From the NCBI GenBank assembly GCA_021399445.1, contig JAJTUQ010000006.1:682001-746000 (forward strand): a stretch of 64,000 nucleotides of DNA, in the 5' to 3' direction. The notes below the pieces were generated by a model. It was not told the DNA's origin, did not search any database, and worked only from the letters and a program-made list of their open reading frames with translations. The stretch is from Xylogone sp. PMI_703. Taxonomy: Eukaryota; Ascomycota; Leotiomycetes. The position numbers were made by a program, and so were the translations under genes. Shown piece after piece: positions 36,101 to 48,152 of the stretch. Within the stretch, counting starts at the first letter, position 1. Each line of letters begins with the position of its first letter.

Positions 36101-38004
36101 AAGCTCCAGCCATTCACATCGATGACATAGCTTTTCCCTTCTGCTCGTAAAAGATCAAAACCGCACACTCTTTGAGCGAAGCTAGTTGCAATTTTGCTTG
36201 CCATCATTTGCTCTTCCTTGGTGAGGCTTGTGACATAACGAATTTCTTTCCCGTAAGTGTTCCTCCTAACCAGCCCGTCCACAACAGGCGACTTACGGGT
36301 CTCAGCGTGACAGAAGTTAGGACCTACAGTATAGGCCTTGACATCCTCAGCATTATCGACCTTCATAAATTTTTCATATATATAGCTACTGTTTGGTTCC
36401 AGAATCGCTCGAGGAGTTTCCATGCCAGGAACCCATTCGGAACTCTTATTCCCAATTTTGCGGAATAATTTGCGAGCTCCCCCACCTTGGCTCTTCGGAT
36501 AGTATATGCAGATATTGTGGTCTTCTCCGCTCACCGGCTTTTCGACAAATGGTTTTGCTAGAAGAATACCGTCAACACTAAGAGTATCTCCATTATCAAC
36601 TAGTTCAACTCTCTCGGGGGCGGGAAGTCGGCTACCAGGGCCATCGGGACCTTCAAGCACAACGCCTGTGGTCTCCTTAAGGTGACGGGCCAGATCAGGG
36701 GTCAGCATATTGGGTCCCCCATCTCTGTTCACTTCCAACCTCTTTGGCGTGGGAACACTGATGTGATCGAGTATTCGAAGGCAGACTCTCCGGTCCCAGA
36801 GGATCTTCTGCATCGGGACATCATTGACACAAAATGGCTTCCGAGCAGCAACATACGCAATTGCTTTATCTAATGGAAAGCCATCAGAGTAGAATGATAT
36901 TAGGTAATCACATATAGGCCAATTCTCTATATCCTCATCCAAGATAACCTTGTCTCCAAAAACAACGACTTCGAATTCTCCCTTCGAGATAAGTCGGTTC
37001 AGGATATTTCGGCTCGGCTTACTCCGTGCTTTCACATCCAATGCACAGACACCAATGATGCCCCATGGTGCCTGTTTAGGCTCTTCTTCTTTCTTATGAT
37101 GTAAGCCTCTCTCACTGCTAGGACTATGACTACTGGCCCCTGTGCTTCCGCTAAATCTTCTCCTAACACGGCTTCTTGATCGACCAGGTATTGAGGATCG
37201 ATTGGCTTCACCTCTTGAAACTGCGTTCCGTTTTGCAATATCGGCAGCTTGGGCAGGTGATTCTCGCGGTAACAATTGATGAGGGTTCGTTGGGTTTTGA
37301 CTTCCGTAGGGAGAACTCGAGGACGTCGTGATTGAAACGGCGGAAGTAGCAGTGTCAGGTTGTGATGTCCCTATGTTCTTAGCCCCACTGGTTTGGACAG
37401 TCCCAGATGCAGATCGAGTGCGTGGAGGCGCTTCCATACCGTTGACAGATGCGGCCGAACTTGGAGCACCTCCAGCTCGTGCTGAGTTCAGAGAATACAT
37501 GGAAGATGTAGACATCCGTTTAGTATCAATATCTGACATAGACTCCCTAGGCCGAATGGCAGGCTCGGGTAATAGAGCGTATTTAGATTCATCTGCCATG
37601 ACGTTTGGAGTGGATCTGGGAGTCTCTGGCTCTTCCACCGCCTCTATAGCCGATTCATCTCTGCTCATTGTCGAAGCAGGGCTCATAGCCGGACCCCAGA
37701 AGTCAATTGTACCTGATGTTCTCTGGCTATAATTCGATGACGTTCGTGATTTTGTAACTGATCGTGGAATTGCTGGCATCGAAATATTTGCTTTTGCAGA
37801 ATGGATATCAGTGGTTCCTGGCTCTGCATACCGCCCTTTCCTGCTCGCTCCAGATGTCCAAGTGGACGCCGAGGACAAATGATGCGACACACTTCGATTC
37901 TTCAGCAAAGGCGGTGCTGAAGAGACAAGGTCAGCATCGGAGTGGGATGTCGGTATGTGAAGAGGGACGTCGCTGGTTGCTGTGCTAGGATGACTAGTCT
38001 CCAT
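33194..38004 (-). CDS. VIP1: inositol hexakisphosphate/diphosphoinositol kinase, Vip1/Asp1 (PPIP5K)
   Basis: Four exons: 38004-34147, 34100-33918, 33861-33458, 33407-33194, giving 1552 aa. The start is the ATG at 38004. The N-terminal 310 residues are Ser-rich and probably disordered. The ATP-grasp kinase domain follows (about 310-660), opening with [19 protein letters not shown] and containing [12 protein letters not shown] Pro/Ser-rich insert (about 690-790) leads to the histidine-phosphatase-like domain with RHADRTP near residue 806, ending with a low-complexity acidic tail. Known of the family: the kinase makes 1-InsP7/InsP8 and the phosphatase domain removes it; in fission yeast Asp1 controls growth polarity, microtubules and phosphate signalling. 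Both RHxDRTP and kinase motifs are intact, so both activities are expected. Divergent from UTP21 by 618 bases. Confidence 0.96.
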
Positions 38005-38622
38005 CTTCCTCCACACTAGATGCCGTTAGAGCTTTGCCATTTGCCGCTCGACTACGAAATTTCAGCTCTTATTGCCTCCAATGGGTACAGGGCATATGGC
38101 CCACACGGGATTGGAATGATGGAATGTCAATGAGGAAAGCAGACAAGAAATCCTGCACATACCTGGCTAGAAATATGCACTTATCCTCTGGGGTCAACAT
38201 CATTAGTTATGACGTGGGGAACATAATTTGTGCCAATCTAGCTGGCCTCGCATATCTAGCTAGGCAAGGCCGAGAAATGCATGGTGCGCAAGCAACATAC
38301 CGTCACAGGCATCAAAATTTTGTAAAAGTTGAGCAAAACTGGGACTCCAGCATCAGAAGGCAGGCCGAAGACATTGAAATGAGGAGATGAAGTCTGTACG
38401 CGCCTCTCAGTAATTGATTGGGATCCTCCCACGCCTGGCGCACAAGGCTCCCGCCCGGAATAAGCAAATACCGCCTAGCAGGGGTAAGTTCTGGCCCGAG
38501 AAATTTGTAGCGACCGGTGCGGCTCTACATTTTATTCGGCTTCAAAAAACATCGAAAACGGCGACGGCTAGGATACCGTGAAGGTTTTGCTGGTGAACGC
38601 CTAGGTGCGTTATCAATTGGAA
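38005..38622. promoter_or_regulatory. divergent promoter, VIP1 and UTP21
   Basis: 618 bases between two outward-reading housekeeping genes. A GC-rich patch lies at 38400-38540. No TATA box is obvious on either side. The open frame 38034-38390 has no domain and is dismissed. Confidence 0.5.
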
Positions 38623-41600
38623 ATGCCTTCCTCGGTCATCACTACGGCTCCTAGCCATGACGGCCCGGTTGCGAAAAGACAGAAGTTGAATGGCGCCGAG
38701 GTATCGAAACCGTTGGCCAGAGAATCGAGAATTTTCACGCCGTTTCGTGTACGTATTATTCTAGATGCTTTGCTACTAAAACCAATTAAACTTTTCATGC
38801 TAATATATCATAGACCATAGGACTGGTATCTCCAACTTCTGTACCTTTCACGTCTGTTCCACTCGGCAAAACAACTTTTCAAATTACAACGTCGGTAGGA
38901 AGATGTCTTCAGACGTATGATCTGAAGCGCGGCCTTAACCTAGTCTTCTTGACGAGGCCACAGGCGCCTGATGATATAACTGCGACGTTTGCTTGGAAAG
39001 ACGTGGTTTTTGCAGCATGGGGTGGATCCAATAATGGTGGCGCTCAGGGTCTATGGGCATTCAAACGAGGCAAGAAATTTGCAGAGTTGAGCTTACCTGT
39101 AGACCTCAACCAACCAATCCAGCAACTGCTAGTCTTTGGATCTTGGATAGTGGCATGCTGTTCGACGAGGATTGAAGTATGGAAATCGGTGACGTATGAG
39201 CACTATACCACGCTGTACACCACCGCAGCACAGAAGAACGGAAATCAGCTAACAGGAGGTATATGTATCATGCCGACATACCTGAACAAGATCTTTGCAG
39301 GAAGAAAAGATGGAATTGTTGAGATTTGGAACGTCAGTTCTGGAAAGCTGGTATATTCGATAATGCCTGCTGAAGCAAACTGTGGCGCGGTTACTACGCT
39401 ACAACCTACACCCGCCTTATCACTTATAGCGATTGCATACGCAGAAGGTCCCTTGACAATACATAATGTGCGCACTGACAAACCAATTATTCATCTTAAC
39501 GCAGGGCTATCACAATCTGAGATAACCACCATATCCTTTAGAACAGATGACCTTGGTGCTGGCGAGGATGGTAGAAAGCCCGGAGTTATGGCAACAGCTG
39601 GGAGAGAGAATGGCGATGTAACATTTTGGGATCTTAATAAGGGTGGCCGAGTCATGGGAGTGCTCCGAGGAGCCCATAATCCGCCTTTACGGACGGGAAA
39701 AGGTGTTGGTGGTGGTATAAGCAAGATTGAGTTCCTGCCTGGCCAACCAGTAATTGTTACGAGTGGTCTAGATAATTCTCTAAAGTCGTGGATCTTTGAC
39801 GAGACGCCTTATTCGCCGATACCTAGATTACTGCACTCTAGAAGTGGACATGCAGCACCAGCAACCAAACTACAATTCCTACCATCAGATTTCGATGGCG
39901 CGGAAGGCGGAGGTAAGTGGCTTCTCAGCGCTGGCAAGGATCGCAGCCTTTGGGGATGGAGTCTTCGAAGGGACGGTCAAAGTACGGAACTCAGCCAAGG
40001 ACATATCAGGAAAAAAGCGAAGAAGCTAGGCATACTTGCAAACACAAGTTTAGCCAATGAGCCTAGTACAACTCTCGAGGATCTGAAGGCCCCAGAGATA
40101 ATATGCATTGCTTCTTCATTAAACCGTGATGGTAGCATGGGTGCACATGCAGGCACTGGTCAAATATGGCAAAAGGGGACATCAGGGAATAAGAAACCAA
40201 GCGACTCTACCTTAAGTGCAAACACTGGATGGGAAAGCGTGGTAACAGGCCACAAAGACGATAAATATGCTCGAACGTGGTTCTGGGGAAGGAAGAGGGC
40301 AGGCAGATGGGCGTTTGAGACTGGCGATGGGAGCAATGTTCGAAGTGTGGGGATTAGCCCTTGTGGAACTTTCGCGGTTGTTGGATCTGAGAGTGGAGGG
40401 ATTGATATGTTCAATCTACAATCTGGTCTTCATCGACAACGATATCCATCGCGCTTGACTCCAGCTCAGGCGAGGAAACTTAAACTACAACAACTTAATG
40501 CTGATGAAACTGGATCAACGAGCAAAACGAAATATCAGCCGGGCATGGGCAAACACACCAAGGCAATAACCGGGGTAGTGGTTGACTCATTGAACAGGAA
40601 TGTTATAAGCTGTTCACTGGACGGGAGAATTAAGTTCTGGGATTTTGGAACGGGAAATCTTGTTGATGAGATTGACTGGCACCCGATGACTGCAATCACT
40701 GAGTTACGATATCATGCCCCAAATGATCTAATAGCACTTGCATGCGACGATTTATCCATTAGAGTAGTGGATATTGAAACGAAGAAAACAATCCGTGAGC
40801 TTTGGGGCTGCCAGGCCAGCATTAACGATTTATGTTTTTCAAACGATGGGAGATGGATAGTTGCTGCCTCAGCAGACCGAGTTGTCAGAGTATGGGATCT
40901 ACCAACTGGCCATCTTATCGACGCAATCCGGATGGAAACTCCCTGCACAGCCTTAGCATTCTCAGGCACTGGTGAATTCCTAGCCACAACTTGTGAAGGC
41001 CAGGTTGGAGTGAGCATCTGGAACAACAAGACCTTATTCACACATGTCCCGACACGACATATTTCCGAGAATGAAATTGCTGAAATGTCCCGACCAACTG
41101 TTTCTGGAGAAGGTGGTCATAACCTTATTGACGGTGCATTTGAGGAAGAAGAGGAGCAAGAAGAAGATTCTGGGGTCGCACCAACACTGGAGCAGTTAAG
41201 CTCCGACTTGATGACGCTGAGTTTGGTTCCCAAGAGCAAATGGCAAACGTTAGTGCATCTAGACTTGATTAAGCAGCGAAACAAGCCCAAAGAAGCACCA
41301 AGGGCCCCTGAAAGGGCTCCGTTCTTCCTACCTTCTCTCGATAAGCAGTCTACTCTTCCCAAATCCATAGAAGATGTGACTTTCAGCGAGAACCCGTCAG
41401 AAAAGTCTCGGATAATGAAGATGGATAAGGTTACTTCCGAAGGGGAATTCACCGTAGCCCTCCGGTCTGGTAGGGAATCCGGAGACTGTAAGTTGTCCAC
41501 TATAAACACAATAAGAGATAGAGACTAATCTCAACCATAGTTACTCCTTTCCTCGAACATCTTAAGACCCTGTCGCCGTCTGCAGCGGATCTTGAAATAC

Positions 41601-41881
41601 GATCATTGAGTTCGGGACAGGGGGATGAGGACGGTGATGAGCTAGTCAACTTTGTGGAAGCCCTTACCAGTTCTCTTATCCAAAAACGCAATTACGAGTT
41701 GGTGCAAGCTTGGATGACAGTGTTCCTGCGGCTGCATTCGGACGCCATTGCTCATGATGAGAGATTAATAGAGGCGCTCCGAGTCTGGAGAAAGCATCAA
41801 GAGAACGAGGCTACTCGAATGGGCGATTTGGTGGGATATTGTAGCGGGGTGGTCGGATTCTTGCGGAGTCCACGGACTTGA
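38623..41881 (+). CDS. UTP21: U3 snoRNP / SSU processome protein Utp21 (WDR36)
   Basis: Three exons: 38623-38748, 38814-41487, 41541-41881, giving 1046 aa. Start at MPSSVITTAP; an upstream GTG at 38605 is not needed. The N-terminus has the family block SRIFTPFR-TIGLVSPTSVPF, joined across intron 1. Many WD40 repeats make two beta-propellers (about 60-730). The C-terminal Utp21 domain begins near LEQLSSDLMTLSLVPKSKW and contains the ERAPFFLPSL block, ending in a helical region. Acidic stretch EEEEEQEEDSG before it. Known of the family: part of the UTP-B subcomplex needed for early cleavage of pre-18S rRNA in the nucleolus. Length and domain order are as expected. Confidence 0.96.
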
Positions 41882-42358
41882 TGTTAGATATAGCTTCTCG
41901 AATATCAAAACCCCGGACTTGTGCACAAAAGAGTAAACTATAAACTTCCTTCATGCGGATTCTGATGTGAGATTCTAGCAGGTACATTGTGCGTGAATAA
42001 TGAGACAACCCCTGCGACAGAGAACCTGATTTGCGTTGCACTGCGGTCGATCTGACCTCCAGCAGCGCGGATGATTGATTTTCCGGTCCATGGCAGCGCG
42101 TCCCTTAACCACTCTCAAGCCTCTGTAGCGTCCCGCCCCAATTTTTGTTGCGTCTCACCAGCGAGTAAACATTGTGATCAACAGCTACGAACCATGTCTG
42201 CTCCCTTCTTCTTGCATTTGTTTGTTTGGTCGGTAGGTCAGAGTTGATCTGGTGTCACTGCCACTTCTTTCTTATCATCTTTCAAATCTTCATGACTTTC
42301 CTTTAACCTCTCTTGTAATTGTTACTTTCCTTTTTAATAATAAGATAAAATCTCCACG
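41882..42358 (+). other. intergenic, glycosyltransferase promoter
   Basis: 477 bases. The last 130 bases are T/C-rich with an A-rich patch just before the ATG, typical of a fungal leader. No gene seen. Confidence 0.5.
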
Positions 42359-43861
42359 ATGCGTACGCTCTCGATGCGATACGTCATTGCGGGGGGTCTC
42401 TTCATCCTGGCCCTCTGCTTTCATTTTCAATCTTTCATTTCCTTGCCTTCTTTTCCTTCGTTGCAATTGCCTGTCACGACCCTGCTAGATCATGGACGAC
42501 TCGATTACCTACCTGGCCTCCTCAAGGACCATGGCATTGGACCAAATATCACATTTGCTTCGCGCAGACTCAGCTACAGACCACAAGCGGATCGTCGGCT
42601 GCCCATAACTGAGATTGATGACGAGCTCATACCGTTCTTTACAAAGCTTAATATCGAAGAGGATACAAATTTTCAACTTTCTAACTCTTATCCTGTACGG
42701 CTGCCGGTTACGAAATCTGCTAGACCAGATCAAGTGGATGCGACTTCGCTCTTGTTTGGCGTTTCTACTACATTCAAACGATTCAATGATAGCACGCTAA
42801 GCCCAGTGAAGGAATGGACACGGTGGCTTACGGACGGGAAAGGGCGATCGAACGGCGCTGGGTTGGTTCTTTGCTTATTCGAACCTACTACCGAGGAACT
42901 CCGATATGCCGCAGGAGTACTCCTGGAGGCCGGTATTGACGCTACGGTGCAGGCATCCGACCCCGAGCTAGATATGCCAGGTCGCTATGTTGACCTTGTA
43001 AGAATTCTCTACAAGCATCCCACTTCGCCTTACCGGAAATATTTGGCATTGATTGACGATGATACATTCTTCCCGTCCATATCCGGCCTTCTATCCATGC
43101 TTTCTGCCTATAACCCTTCCAAGCCATACTATATTGGATCAATGACTGAAAGGGCGGATTGGTTGTTGAACTCGAAAACTCCAATGGCGTATGGTGGTGC
43201 CGGAATCTTCTTTACCCGACCCGCTGCGAGAAGAATTGTTGAGATCCGCTGCCTTGACTCAGACTCAACTGGAGAGTATTTGGTGATTGGTGACCAGGGA
43301 GATTTACTCCTGTACAACTGTCTGCATGACCGTTCAGAGCTTGTACTCACTCATGTTCCACAATTGCACCAACTGGACCAATGGGGTGATCCATCGGGTT
43401 TCTACGAAAGCGGCCAGCAGCCTCTTTCGTTACATCATTTCAAATCCTGGCACCGGGTTGCTCCAGAGAAGATGCACGTCGTGACCGAATCCTGCGGAGA
43501 GGATTGTTTTATGCAACGTTTCCAGTTCAAAGATAGCTGGATTATTTCCAATGGCTATTCCGTTGTTTACTATCCTCAAGGCATCAGCTTCGATCCTCTA
43601 CAGATGGAGGGCACATTCTCTAACGGATTCGATCGAGAGAGCGTTGAAGATCTAAGTCTGAGTTACAGTTTCGGACCTTTGAGGAAGTGCCTTTCTGAAA
43701 CAGGCAAGAAAAAGAGCTGGGAGATATTAGATGCAAGATATGTGGGTAATGGCGTCGTCTATCAGACTTATGTAAAACACAGAGACGATAGACGATGGCT
43801 AAAGAAGGGGGAAGACCCTGCTGAGGCTGATAGCGTAATAGTTCTGGCCTGGATGCCATGA
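42359..43861 (+). CDS. type II membrane glycosyltransferase, GT31/Fringe-like
   Basis: Single exon, 500 aa. A short basic N-terminus and one hydrophobic segment (residues 8-28, YVIAGGLFILALCFHFQSFI) make a signal anchor. The luminal catalytic part has KYLALIDDDTFFPS, with the metal-binding DDD near residue 231, then YYIGSMTERADWL, MAYGGAGIFFTRPAAR (the GGAG block of Fringe/GT31 enzymes), and GDQGDLLLYNC. Known of the family: Golgi transfer of galactose or N-acetylglucosamine, beta-1,3 linkage, from a nucleotide sugar. Fungal members of this type are largely uncharacterised. The donor and acceptor are not known. Start chosen because it directly precedes the anchor; a second Met at residue 6 is possible. 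Confidence 0.85.
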   Translation: MRTLSMRYVIAGGLFILALCFHFQSFISLPSFPSLQLPVTTLLDHGRLDYLPGLLKDHGIGPNITFASRRLSYRPQADRRLPITEIDDELIPFFTKLNIEEDTNFQLSNSYPVRLPVTKSARPDQVDATSLLFGVSTTFKRFNDSTLSPVKEWTRWLTDGKGRSNGAGLVLCLFEPTTEELRYAAGVLLEAGIDATVQASDPELDMPGRYVDLVRILYKHPTSPYRKYLALIDDDTFFPSISGLLSMLSAYNPSKPYYIGSMTERADWLLNSKTPMAYGGAGIFFTRPAARRIVEIRCLDSDSTGEYLVIGDQGDLLLYNCLHDRSELVLTHVPQLHQLDQWGDPSGFYESGQQPLSLHHFKSWHRVAPEKMHVVTESCGEDCFMQRFQFKDSWIISNGYSVVYYPQGISFDPLQMEGTFSNGFDRESVEDLSLSYSFGPLRKCLSETGKKKSWEILDARYVGNGVVYQTYVKHRDDRRWLKKGEDPAEADSVIVLAWMP

Positions 43862-44489
43862 ATATTACTGTAAAACAAGGCGATCTGTCATTATTAGATA
43901 GACACGGATACGGGGGTGATAGCTAGATGCTTGGCACTTCAATGATTGGGGCATAAAAGGAGTCATGGAGTTACCACATCAGAAATATGTGGATCAGATA
44001 CCAAAAAGAAATTTCCTCAACTAAACTGCGCCTTTTGCAATGTTAATGATATCGTGATATCTACGAATGTATAAAATCGGCATACTATGTTTGACAACCA
44101 ACCGAATGCAACTCGCTTTATATGCTGTGCCACTTGGATGTATATCTCACCTTCCTATTATGACCTTAAGCTGGCATTGATATGCGCTAAATCTGAGTCA
44201 CAGATACATCAAAAGAGTCATGATATTAATTACGCTTGAAAAAAAGTCATTCAGTCCATTAATTAGAAAAAAGATAACGACAGTGTAAGTTAGTACTTCT
44301 CGTGAAATCAGATAGATCTGCTCCAGAAATATTCTATGATTTGCCAGACAACATTATTATAATACACCCAATCTAGCCTCAAAGATATTATAGAATAAAA
44401 GACCTAGGAACTACTTGAAATCATCTGAAATAACCCCTGGGCCTTATACAATTATTCGATAGGAAGAAAAGAGATAAACTCAAACAGCA
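43862..44489. other. AT-rich intergenic
   Basis: 628 AT-rich bases with no open frame of note. Contains the 3' end of the glycosyltransferase gene and the acetyltransferase promoter. Confidence 0.5.
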
Positions 44490-45083
44490 ATGCCAGGCTT
44501 CGTGGACACCGTGCTCCCTTCTACAAAATACCCAATCTACCTCCGCTGTCCCCAAGTCTCAGACGCCGCAACGTACGCCCAAATTCTCTCGAACCCCCAA
44601 AACATACGCCATGACCCATCCGACAATGGAGAACCAATGAAAGTAGAAAATGCCGAAAAGACAATCACTGCAATGCGGAAATCAGCATCCGAGGAAGTAC
44701 CTACCCGCGTGAATTTTGTTATCGTGTACACGGGAGGAGAAGAAGGCAAAGAGGAGGAAGTAATAGGCCTATCTGGGTTTGGTGGAATTGATCTTATTGA
44801 TGGGAAAAGGTATGCTGATGTGGGTGTTATGATTAACCCAGAGTATAGAGGGAGGGGATATGCGCTTGAGTGTTTGAGACTATGCATTGATTTTGCGTTT
44901 GAGAAGCTTGCGACTGAGGGTGTGAGTTGCCAGACTCGTGTGGTGAACACGGAGATGGTGGGTGTTTTGGAGAAGTTTGGGTGGAAAGGAGGTGTTAGGA
45001 GAGAGTCAGAAAAGGGTGCGGAGTTTAGGTATGAGATGAGCCCTGAAGAATGGGCGGAGATGAAGATGAAGAGTGCGAACTGA
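44490..45083 (+). CDS. GNAT-family N-acetyltransferase
   Basis: Single exon, 197 aa. GNAT fold visible: N-terminal IYLRCPQVSDAATYAQILSN, beta-strand region EEVIGLSGFGGIDLIDGKRYADVGVMINPEYRGRGYALE with the acetyl-CoA binding motif RGRGYA, and the C-terminal segment CQTRVVNTEMVGVLEKFGWK. It resembles RimJ/RimL-type acetyltransferases (Acetyltransf_3). Substrate unknown; small molecules or protein N-termini are usual. No targeting signal. Converges with the inositol monophosphatase gene, 160 bases between stop codons. Confidence 0.88.
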   Translation: MPGFVDTVLPSTKYPIYLRCPQVSDAATYAQILSNPQNIRHDPSDNGEPMKVENAEKTITAMRKSASEEVPTRVNFVIVYTGGEEGKEEEVIGLSGFGGIDLIDGKRYADVGVMINPEYRGRGYALECLRLCIDFAFEKLATEGVSCQTRVVNTEMVGVLEKFGWKGGVRRESEKGAEFRYEMSPEEWAEMKMKSAN

Positions 45084-45243
45084 TTGAGATATATTTGGGC
45101 TCCATATGTGAGACCGCAAGAAGCCAAATTATAAAAATTACCACCCTACTCAACAGAGAAGGAGTATGATTGATTGGGTATCTTTACTTTCTCTATCATG
45201 ACTACATCTATATATTCTGAGCAGCAGAATAGCTCTAGTCTAA

Positions 45244-46190
45244 TTAACTTTCATACACCATTCTTCCATCCCCAATAACATCCCAAAACTGCTGTACAAA
45301 CTCCTTTTGGCCACTGGGAGCCGGTCTTACCGCAAGGAACAGCCTTCCGTCAACAGTTGGCTGCCACTCACCGGGATTGGCACCGACCATTACCCCTCCT
45401 GCTTCATTCAGAATGCACCATCCAGCGGCGACATCCCAAGCCCAGCATCCTCCTTCCCAGTATGCATCTAGTCCACCAGAAGCTACCATACACAAATTCA
45501 AGGCAGCAGAGCCGAGTGCTCTTAAGGAATGAACCATGCTGCCTCCATTTTGCTTCGCTGCAGCCAATTTGGTAAAAGTCTGAACCTTCACGTCGAAATT
45601 GACTCCTTGTCTATCAGTCCCCCATTCGGCCCCGATGAGTGTAGTACTTAGATCTCCCAAAGCTTCTTGTTCTCGTATAGGCAATCTGACCTTTTCTTTC
45701 TCTGGTCGTTTAAGGAACGCTCCCTGTCCCTGAATACCGGTAAATAATTCATCGAGGAATGGGTTATAGATTACTCCAACAGAAGGTATCTTATCGAGAA
45801 CAAATCCAAGTGAGATACACACGTGGGGGAATCCGTGTAGGAAGTTCGTTGTGCCATCAATAGGGTCGACGATGAACGTCGGTGCATTTGTGAGCTTCAT
45901 TCCTGGCTTCCATGTTTCTTCACCGATGAATTCGAAGTTAGGATAGGCTTCCCTCAGGCGTGTCGACACCATTTTTTCAACTGCTTGGTCAGTTTCAGTG
46001 ACGATGTCGGCAGCTAGTAGACTGTCAGTTGGGAGCTCCTCAGAAGGGTCCTTGGCGTTTACAGCCTCATACAGTTCTTTTTTGTTCCTGCGACGTCAAT
46101 TGAAGGCCGTGCAGCTGTAATCATGCGGCCAGCCTCATGAGCGATTTCTATCAGGAGATCATGGATCTCCTGGAAGTTAATGTTGGCCAT
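45244..46190 (-). CDS. inositol monophosphatase
   Basis: Two exons: 46190-46073 and 46013-45244, 59-nt intron, 295 aa. The first exon MANINFQEIHDLLIEIAHEAGRMI joins to SADIVTETDQAVE, which is the expected N-terminal metal-site helix. Catalytic metal ligands are visible: the Glu pair in FIGEET, the DPIDGTTNF motif, and WDVAAGW for the third Asp. Length matches the family (about 270-300 aa). Known of the family: Mg2+-dependent, lithium-sensitive hydrolysis of myo-inositol monophosphates to free inositol; many ascomycete genomes also have the related quinate-cluster paralogue (qutG/qa-x type). No quinate genes are near, so a general inositol role is the simpler reading. Confidence 0.93.
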
Positions 46191-46700
46191 CTTTGTTGAA
46201 TGGCTCCAGTACAGGAGTGTGCAGCGAAATTAATAAAATGTTTCGGAGCTGTATTTAATGACGGAGGGGTAGAAGTGGCGGGGTGGCTCCATAGAACAGG
46301 GTAAAGCGTCATCTTGGCTCCTATGCATGGTATCTTATCACCACGTGCAAGTTTCATTGACTAGTGTTTCGTCCAAAGAGTAATGAGTTCTTTTGCTTGG
46401 TTTCAAGAGCTCTTTTTAGATGAATCCGCTCGAAAGTCTGAACATAAAGCAGCTATGAATCTTTTCCAACAAAACAAAACAAACAACAACCAAAACTACA
46501 GCTGGAGAAAACAAAGATCCCATTTCCTCACCACCATAAGAACTACCATGCGCCAAACAGAATGTCCCAAGATGCCAGCCAACTCATGAATCGCCTGCAT
46601 ATCCATCCGAGTCCCGGTTATACAGAAAGAAAGAGAAAATCATAAAGTACACGCACCCTCCTTCGCCCAATTGACTTGAAAGCTAAGTCTAATGTCCTCA
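46191..46700. other. intergenic
   Basis: About 500 bases. A CACGTG E-box-like site occurs near 46342 upstream of the inositol monophosphatase gene. A 68-codon frame (46383-46589) has no support. Confidence 0.45.
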
Positions 46701-47393
46701 TTATACGTCTTCCCTGAAGATGGAGCGACGTCCCGTAGGACTATCGTCTCTGCTTTCATGCCTTGAGTGTCCTAAATTCGATGCATCGAGAGGTCTTGGG
46801 CTGACACCCCGTAAACCGACATTACTCGGCTCGGCGCTGTCATCGAATGGATTTGTCGATGGTTTGCCCATCTCTTCATCATACCTCCTGGTCGACGACC
46901 CTGCTGCACCAGTATAGGGCTCGGGCGCCAAGTTTCGATTCAGACTGCGTCCGCGAGGGATTTCTTCGTGATCGTGATCATGCTCTCTGTGTAGGCCCAG
47001 CTCTTGCTCCTCATAGTATCCCCCAGGTCCATACGCATCAGCCTCTGTTCCAACACGTGCATCCCAGGCTTCATCGGGGTCAAGAGGACCAAATCCTCTA
47101 CGAGATCCACGAGCGTTCCCGCTGCTCAATGGTTCAGCAGCACCACTGCTACTTCGATTCCGGAAGCCGGACATCTTTCCTTTGAACCATCCGAATACTC
47201 CGCCAGAGGAGCCACCTGGTGCACTATATGAACCGGATGATCCGCGATTGAAGGGATTGTATGATTGTAATGTTGGTCTTGGCAGGCCTAATCGTCGTGC
47301 TCTGAGCTGGGTGTAGATAATCCATCCAGCAACTCCTCCGACAATAACAAAGGCCACTATAATAAAGAAAGCACCAATTCCTGAGATAGCCAT
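46701..47393 (-). CDS. single-pass membrane protein, conserved fungal type
   Basis: Single exon, 230 aa. A very hydrophobic N-terminal segment (residues 5-28, GIGAFFIIVAFVIVGGVAG then WIIY) is followed by RARRLGLPRPTLQSYNPF, a block common in a family of fungal membrane proteins. The rest is rich in Gly, Ser, Arg and Asp, with an acidic/His stretch (HREHDHDHEE), and ends in SPTGRRSIFREDV. It looks like a type I/III membrane protein with a disordered cytosolic tail. Homologues are sometimes labelled acid phosphatase-like in databases, but no phosphatase motif is visible, so I do not accept that name. No function proposed. Confidence 0.8.
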   Translation of the reverse strand: MAISGIGAFFIIVAFVIVGGVAGWIIYTQLRARRLGLPRPTLQSYNPFNRGSSGSYSAPGGSSGGVFGWFKGKMSGFRNRSSSGAAEPLSSGNARGSRRGFGPLDPDEAWDARVGTEADAYGPGGYYEEQELGLHREHDHDHEEIPRGRSLNRNLAPEPYTGAAGSSTRRYDEEMGKPSTNPFDDSAEPSNVGLRGVSPRPLDASNLGHSRHESRDDSPTGRRSIFREDV

Positions 47394-48152
47394 TGTGGCC
47401 GGTGTACAATGTCTCGTAGGACACCAGTATCCTCAAATTGAAGAGGGGATTGTATATCGCAAAAAAAGTGCTATGAATAGAGGCGTCTGACAATCGACAT
47501 TGTCTCCAGAACGCTTACGAAGACGGAACGGATAAATTGCACGGATCAACTCCAGCTGCCCGTCATCTTAGCACGTGACGTAATCTCACCTTGCGTGCAA
47601 ACTAAGTCTATTCTTGGGAGTATTTGCTTTTTCTAAACTACAGTATCACGGAAGGAGTAACGCGATAGATATGTCACCTGGCTGCATTTTCAGCTAATTA
47701 GACAGACACGTGCACTTCATCCCCAGCAGCCGTATCCGCAAGGTTGGGGGCATTCCTGCGACAGGAGCCATTTGTGGTTGGCCTTGCATCTAGTCACCTG
47801 ACTCCCTAGTAATTTTCGATGTTGATGGGCAAAGAGGGGCCTAGCGTCATGTTACGTCGTAATCTCTCGGATCAGATAAGGCGGATCACTAATTACCGTA
47901 TTCAGTAAGAGCGCATCACCGAACTGCCAGGGACGCCAAATCTTGTCGGCTGATTAACCTGTACGCTCAGTGCGACCATCTTCGAGCGCGCACAAGGCGA
48001 CGAACTCATCGAGCTTGAACAATCCAAAACCATCGCTGGTGGCGTAAATCGCTGCTATTGCTGCTGCTCCTGCCCAAAGGGCTGAAACCCAACACGAAGG
48101 CTGGTGGACTTGGATGGGGGGCCAGGTGTGCTACAATGGTTGCTAGCTGCAT
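47394..48152. promoter_or_regulatory. divergent promoter, membrane protein and OPT genes
   Basis: 759 bases between two outward-reading genes. A GCACGTGACG-type E-box lies near 47571, and ACACGTGCAC near 47706. No gene seen. Confidence 0.45.

Noticed and set aside
38005..38016. Extension of Vip1 to a GTG at 38016 (MWRK...)
   Set aside because: GTG is not a normal start in fungal nuclear genes; the ATG at 38004 is 12 bases downstream in frame.
38605..38622. Extension of Utp21 to a GTG at 38605
   Set aside because: Same reason; the ATG at 38623 gives the expected N-terminus.
33194..46190. An inositol phosphate gene cluster (Vip1 plus inositol monophosphatase)
   Set aside because: The two genes are 7 kb apart with UTP21, a glycosyltransferase and a GNAT gene between. 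Chance proximity is enough.
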